Assembly (NCBI GenBank): GCA_036269915.1
Contig: DATBDM010000166.1
Location: 1 to 18,921 of the forward strand
Reading direction: 5' to 3'
Origin: DATBDM01 sp036269915
Lineage (GTDB): Bacteria > Actinomycetota > Thermoleophilia > Solirubrobacterales > Solirubrobacteraceae
Length of the DNA: 18,921 nucleotides
The translations under genes were made by a program, and so were the position numbers. The notes under the pieces are model-generated. The model saw only the letters and a program-made list of their open reading frames with translations, searched no databases and was not told the DNA's origin. This document shows, piece by piece, positions 15,824 to 18,921 of the stretch (its first letter is position 1; the number at the start of each line of letters is the position of its first letter).

Positions 15824-16369
15824 GTGCGCCCCCGCTACTACTGGCCGATCACGATCGCCGCCGCCGCGCTGATCGGGTTGCTCGCGTACGGGCTCGTCGC
15901 CAAGGGGTCCGACACCTCGATCGACCAGGCGATCGCCGACGGCAGGACGGTGGCCGCCCCGGTCGCGACGCTGCCGCGCCTCAACGGCGCAGGCGCCGGC
16001 TCGCTCGCCCAGTACCGCGGCAAGCCGGTGCTGCTCAACGCCTGGGCCTCGTGGTGTCCGCCGTGCAAGGGCGAGATGCCGCTGCTCGAGCGCACCCATC
16101 AGCGCATCGCCGCCGCCGGCGGGACCGTGCTGGGCATCGACGTGCAGGACGACCGCACGAGCGCGCTGCGCTTCCTGCGCGCCAAGGGCGTGACCTTCCC
16201 GAGCCTGCGCGACCGCGATCGCGCCTACGTGCACTCGCTCGGCGTGACCGGCTACCCGGAGTCGTTCTTGATCGACCGCCGCGGCAGGATCGTCGCGCTC
16301 AACCGCGGGCCGGTCACCCAGCAGTGGCTCGACGCCAACCTGCCGAAGATCCTCAGGACGCGCTCGTGA
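15824..16369 (+). CDS. TlpA/ResA-type thiol-disulfide oxidoreductase (CcmG/DsbE-like)
   Basis: 181-aa membrane-tethered thioredoxin-fold protein. One N-terminal TM anchor (about 7-26) is followed by a thioredoxin domain with active site W-A-S-W-C-P-P-C at 74-81 (Cys78, Cys81), the inserted segment typical of TlpA/ResA, and the cis-proline loop T-G-Y-P-E-S-F at 142-148. It faces outside the membrane and should reduce the CxxCH cysteines of apocytochromes c, drawing electrons from CcdA two genes downstream. CcmG and ResA cannot be separated by sequence reading alone; the neighbouring ccmH favours the CcmG role. Start is a GTG seven bases after a TATCCT box. Its TGA overlaps the ccmH GTG by four bases (GTGA). 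Confidence 0.93.
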   Translation: MRPRYYWPITIAAAALIGLLAYGLVAKGSDTSIDQAIADGRTVAAPVATLPRLNGAGAGSLAQYRGKPVLLNAWASWCPPCKGEMPLLERTHQRIAAAGGTVLGIDVQDDRTSALRFLRAKGVTFPSLRDRDRAYVHSLGVTGYPESFLIDRRGRIVALNRGPVTQQWLDANLPKILRTRS

Positions 16370-16836
16370 CCGGCCGGCTCGCCGCCGTCGTCGCCGCGCT
16401 CTCGCTGCTGCTGGTGCCGGGCGCGGCGCTCGCCGCGACGCCGCGCACCTCGCTCCCCGACATCGAGGACGAGGTCATGTGCGTCGAGTGCGGCACGCCG
16501 CTCGAGGTCTCCCAGTCGCCCGTCGCCAACCAGGAGCGGGCGCTGATCCGGCGCGAGATCGCGCAGGGGAAGACCAAGCAGCAGATCAAGGACTCGCTAG
16601 TCGCCGAGTACGGGGCCGCCGTGCTCGCCGACCCGCAGGGCGGCGGCGTGAACACCGCCGTCTGGCTCGTTCCGGCGATCCTCGTGCCGCTCGCGGCCCT
16701 CGGCGCCGCGTTCGCCGCGCGGCGCTGGCGCCGCCAGGGCGCTGCCGAGGCCCCGGCCCCCGAGCGCGAGCCCGAGGCGCTGGATCCGGCCGAGGCCCGG
16801 CGGCTCGACGCCGAGCTCTCCGCCTTCGACTCGTGA
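16366..16836 (+). CDS. ccmH: Cytochrome c maturation protein CcmH
   Basis: 156-aa protein with a cleavable-looking signal peptide (about 4-24, ending A-L-A-A), an extracytoplasmic domain carrying the redox motif M-C-V-E-C-G at 38-43 (Cys39, Cys42), the family pattern S-Q-S-P-V-A-N-Q-E-R and K-T-K-Q-Q-I-K-D-S-L-V-A-E-Y-G, then one TM helix (about 98-118) and an acidic cytoplasmic tail. CcmH acts with CcmG and CcmF to hold apocytochrome c for haem attachment. Most CcmH proteins have L-R-C-x-x-C; here the residues before the first Cys are Val-Met. The start is the GTG at 16366, giving four-base GTGA overlaps with the thioredoxin gene before it and with ccdA after it. Confidence 0.92.
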   Translation: MTGRLAAVVAALSLLLVPGAALAATPRTSLPDIEDEVMCVECGTPLEVSQSPVANQERALIRREIAQGKTKQQIKDSLVAEYGAAVLADPQGGGVNTAVWLVPAILVPLAALGAAFAARRWRRQGAAEAPAPEREPEALDPAEARRLDAELSAFDS

Positions 16837-17579
16837 GCGGCGGCGTCGACACCACCGTCGTCGCGGCCTTCGCGGTCGGCTTCATCTCGTTCATCTCGCC
16901 GTGCGTGCTGCCGCTCGTCCCCGGCTACCTGTCGGCGGTCTCGGGCGTCTCGCTGGCGGAGATCCAGCAGGGTGAGCAGCGGCTCTCGCGCGTGCTGATG
17001 CCCGCGATCGTCTTCTGCCTCTCCTTCACGGTCGTGTTCGTCGCGCTCGGCATGACGGCGACGGGGATCGGCACCGCGCTGCGCGACTCGCGCGGGACGC
17101 TCGACACGATCGCCGGCTTGGTGATCATCGCGCTCGGCGTCTTCTTCCTGCTGACGCCGTTCGTCGACAAGCTCAACCGCGAGTGGCGCCCCGAGGCGCT
17201 GATCAGCCGCGCCGGGTCGGGCGGGCCGCTCGTCGCCGGCGCCGCGTTCGCCTTCGCCTGGACGCCCTGCGTCGGCCCGACGCTCGGCTCGATCCTCACC
17301 GCCGCCTCGGTGCAGGACACGGTCGCCAAGGGCGCGATCCTGCTGCTCTTCTACTCGGCCGGCCTGGCGGTGCCGTTCCTGCTCACCGCCGTCGCGTTCA
17401 CGCGCATGACCACCGCCTTCCGCTGGCTACGCGACCACTACGCGGTGATCACCGCCCTCTCGGGGCTCGTGCTGATCGCGATGGGCCTGCTGCTGCTCAC
17501 CGGCGAACTCACGCAGCTCAACCTGAAGGCCCAGGACGCGCTCGACTCGCTGGGCCTGAACGTCTTCAAGGACCTCTAG
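16833..17579 (+). CDS. ccdA: Cytochrome c biogenesis protein CcdA (thiol-electron transporter)
   Basis: 248-aa six-helix membrane protein of the DsbD-transmembrane/CcdA family. It has the paired motifs F-I-S-P-C-V-L-P-L-V-P-G-Y (21-32 region, Cys24) and W-T-P-C-V-G-P-T (143-150, Cys146), whose cysteines pass electrons from cytoplasmic thioredoxin across the membrane to CcmG/ResA-type proteins. Length is that of CcdA, with no DsbD soluble domains. Start is the GTG at 16833, overlapping the ccmH TGA by four bases, so all three genes are translationally coupled. The stop is TAG inside CTAG, where the convergent GNAT gene also ends. Confidence 0.95.
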   Translation: MSGGVDTTVVAAFAVGFISFISPCVLPLVPGYLSAVSGVSLAEIQQGEQRLSRVLMPAIVFCLSFTVVFVALGMTATGIGTALRDSRGTLDTIAGLVIIALGVFFLLTPFVDKLNREWRPEALISRAGSGGPLVAGAAFAFAWTPCVGPTLGSILTAASVQDTVAKGAILLLFYSAGLAVPFLLTAVAFTRMTTAFRWLRDHYAVITALSGLVLIAMGLLLLTGELTQLNLKAQDALDSLGLNVFKDL

Positions 17580-18049
17580 GCGAGCTCCAGCTCCATGAAG
17601 ACGTCCGCGCGCGTGTAGGGCAGGGGCCCGACGCGCTCGCGGGCGACGTGGCGGAAGCCCGCGGACTCGTAGAGGCCGACGGCGGCCTCCAAGCGGTGGT
17701 TGGAGCCGAGGAACAGCGAGGTGCCGCCGAGCGCGCGGGCGCGCTCGATCGCCGCGTTCATCAGCCGCCGACCGGTGCCGCGGCCGCGCTCGCCCGGCGC
17801 GACGGCCATCTTGGAGAGCTCGAAGACGCCGTCGCCGGTCGGCTCGAGCGCGACGCAGCCGATGACGCGGCCGTCCTCGTCGCGGGCGAGGAGCACGTCG
17901 CCGCCCGGCTCGATGTAGTGGCCGAACGGGTCGGCGATCGTCTCGCGGTCCTTGGGCTCGAAGTCGAAGTACGCCCGGATCCACTCCTCGTTGAGCCGGG
18001 CGAACGCGACGGCGTCCTCCGGCGTGCGCATCGAAGTGACGGTGACCAT
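17576..18049 (-). CDS. GNAT-family N-acetyltransferase
   Basis: 157-aa acetyltransferase of the GNAT fold. The acetyl-CoA-binding motif A is seen as L-S-K-M-A-V-A-P-G-E-R-G-R-G-T-G-R-R-L at 78-96 (R-G-R-G-T-G pyrophosphate loop), followed by the C-terminal N-H-R-L-E-A-A-V-G-L-Y-E-S-A-G-F-R at 117-133 (Y-x-x-x-G-F motif B). Substrate is unknown; related proteins acetylate small molecules or amino groups of antibiotics. The ATG at 18049 is chosen. A longer in-frame TTG start at 18085 falls in a likely -35 box (TTGGAC, 18080-18085), 18 bases from GATCAT (18056-18061), which ends six bases before this ATG. Divergent from a LysR regulator that may control it. Confidence 0.88.
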   Translation of the reverse strand: MVTVTSMRTPEDAVAFARLNEEWIRAYFDFEPKDRETIADPFGHYIEPGGDVLLARDEDGRVIGCVALEPTGDGVFELSKMAVAPGERGRGTGRRLMNAAIERARALGGTSLFLGSNHRLEAAVGLYESAGFRHVARERVGPLPYTRADVFMELELA

Positions 18050-18055
18050 GGGGCC

Positions 18056-18112
18056 ATGATCGCCACAGCCGATCAGGATGTCCAATATCTAGATGCGCAA
18101 GATCGATATCGT
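18056..18112. promoter_or_regulatory. Divergent GNAT/LysR promoters with candidate LysR operator
   Basis: The minus-strand promoter is TTGGAC (18080-18085), 18 bases, GATCAT (18056-18061) for the GNAT gene. The plus-strand -10 is TATCGT (18107-18112), ending six bases before the LysR ATG. Between them are two dyads: ATCT-N9-AGAT (18087-18103) and ATATC-N15-GATAT (18085-18109). LysR-type regulators bind dyads of this size just upstream of the divergent target and over their own promoter, which is the arrangement here. Motif reading only. Confidence 0.45.
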
Positions 18113-18118
18113 GGCCCT

Positions 18119-18921
18119 ATGGATCTCGAGCTGCGGCACCTGCGCTACTTCGTCGCGGTCGCCGAGGAGCTGCACTTCGGCCGCGCCGCGCAGCGGCTGC
18201 ACATGGCGCAGCCGCCCCTGTCGCAGCAGATCCGGCGCCTGGAGGACATCGTCGGCAGCCGGCTGCTCCTGCGCACCTCCCGCTCGGTGGCGCTCACGCC
18301 GGCCGGCGTCGCGTTGCTGGCGCGGGCGCGGCGGCTGCTTGCCCAGGCCGAGGAGAGCCTCGACGAGGCGGCGCGCATCGGACGCGGCGAGGAGGGGACG
18401 CTCGACGTCGGCTTCGTCTCCTCGGCGATCACGCTCGGGGTGCCCGAGCGCATCCAGACGTTCCGCGAGCGCTTCCCCGCCGTCCACACCCGCCTGCACG
18501 AGGGACAGACGGCCGTCACCGTCGCCCGGCTGCTGCGCGGGGAGGTCGACCTCGGGATCGTCCGCGACGCCGAGCCGGCCCCGGGGCTCGACACCGCCAC
18601 GCTGGCGACCGAGGACTACGTCGCCGTCCTCCCCATGCACCATCCGCACGCGGGCGCGAAGCGGCTCGACGCCGCCGTGCTCCGCGACGAGCCGTTCGTG
18701 CTCTACCCGCGCACCGCCGGCGAGCTCGCCCACCGCCGCAACCTCCAGCCCTGCGCGGACGCCGGCTACGAGCCCGACATCGTCCAGGAGGCGACGAGCT
18801 GGGTCACGGTCTTCCACCTCGTCAGCGTGGGCGTCGGCGTCACCATCGCCCCGGCGAGCGCGGCGGACATCCGCCCGGCCAGCGTCGTCCCCGTCCCGCT
18901 CACGAGCACCGCCCGGTCCGA
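18119..18921 (+). CDS. LysR-family transcriptional regulator (3' truncated)
   Basis: The frame is open from the ATG at 18119 to the window edge: 267 residues, of about 295-310 expected. The N-terminal winged helix-turn-helix is canonical: L-R-H-L-R-Y-F-V-A-V-A-E-E-L-H-F at 5-20, then A-A-Q-R-L-H-M-A-Q-P-P-L-S-Q-Q-I-R-R-L-E at 23-42 and L-T-P-A-G at 58-62. The type 2 periplasmic-binding-fold effector domain starts at about 92 (T-L-D-V-G-F-V-S-S-A). H-F-x-R-A-A and Q-P-P-L-S-Q-Q-I are typical of the CatR/BenM/CbnR side of the family that senses aromatic acids, but the effector cannot be read here. Likely leaderless (TATCGT six bases before the ATG). Divergent from the GNAT gene. Confidence 0.93.
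   Translation, partial: MDLELRHLRYFVAVAEELHFGRAAQRLHMAQPPLSQQIRRLEDIVGSRLLLRTSRSVALTPAGVALLARARRLLAQAEESLDEAARIGRGEEGTLDVGFVSSAITLGVPERIQTFRERFPAVHTRLHEGQTAVTVARLLRGEVDLGIVRDAEPAPGLDTATLATEDYVAVLPMHHPHAGAKRLDAAVLRDEPFVLYPRTAGELAHRRNLQPCADAGYEPDIVQEATSWVTVFHLVSVGVGVTIAPASAADIRPASVVPVPLTSTARS

Noticed and set aside
14890..16365. Long plus-strand frame leading into ccmH
   Set aside because: It crosses the zinc-ribbon gene, the macrodomain gene, the tRNA and the thioredoxin gene with Arg/Ala-rich sequence; only the ccmH part from 16366 is real.
18050..18085. TTG start adding 12 residues to the GNAT protein
   Set aside because: The codon lies in a probable -35 box, and the added residues are not part of the GNAT fold.

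Overview
The window is very GC-rich, densely packed chromosomal DNA with strongly G/C-ending codons and frequent GTG starts. Several genes have a TANNNT-type -10 box placed so close to the start codon that the mRNA must be leaderless or nearly so. Gene content (Coryne-type glycogen synthase next to glgC, hppD-hmgA, and a System I cytochrome c maturation set in an otherwise actinobacterial setting) suggests an actinobacterium, probably of the Thermoleophilia/Solirubrobacterales type. That placement is inference from content, not a database match. No insertion sequence, phage gene, integrase or CRISPR array is visible.

Left part (1-7332). A partial EamA/RhaT-type exporter (cut by the window edge) is followed by a 14-helix DHA2 MFS drug exporter. 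A PfkB sugar kinase, probably fructokinase, converges on the MFS gene and shares stop-codon bases with it. Divergent from the kinase is a tight pgm-glgC-glgA operon. It takes glucose-6-phosphate to glucose-1-phosphate, then to ADP-glucose, then to alpha-glucan or maltose-1-phosphate.

Middle (7344-11696). A tyrosine/homogentisate catabolic unit follows: an Lrp/AsnC regulator divergent from hppD and hmgA. The hppD-hmgA gap holds a perfect 11-bp GC hairpin, and a strong Shine-Dalgarno/ATG pair upstream of hppD lies in the wrong frame. A GT4 glycosyltransferase comes next and converges on secG.

Right part (11686-17579). Cytochrome c biogenesis genes form two arms facing away from each other. The minus-strand arm is ccmE, ccmF, a small CcmI-like membrane protein, then secG. 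The plus-strand arm is a CcmG/ResA-type thioredoxin, ccmH and ccdA, with 4-nt overlaps. Between them sit a small zinc-ribbon gene, a macrodomain ADP-ribose hydrolase gene and tRNA-Gly(CCC); the macrodomain ATG begins 8 nt after the tRNA 3' end. The CcmE haem-attachment motif is C-P-S-K-F instead of H-x-x-x-Y.

Right end (17576-18921). A GNAT acetyltransferase converges on ccdA and is divergent from a LysR regulator that runs off the window. The short region between them holds dyads that could be the LysR operator.

No gene-free stretch exceeds about 150 bases. The best candidates for something new are the Cys/Phe CcmE, the small conserved-looking proteins beside the ccm genes, and the tRNA-macrodomain tandem. 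I see no complete undescribed system such as a defence island or biosynthetic cluster.
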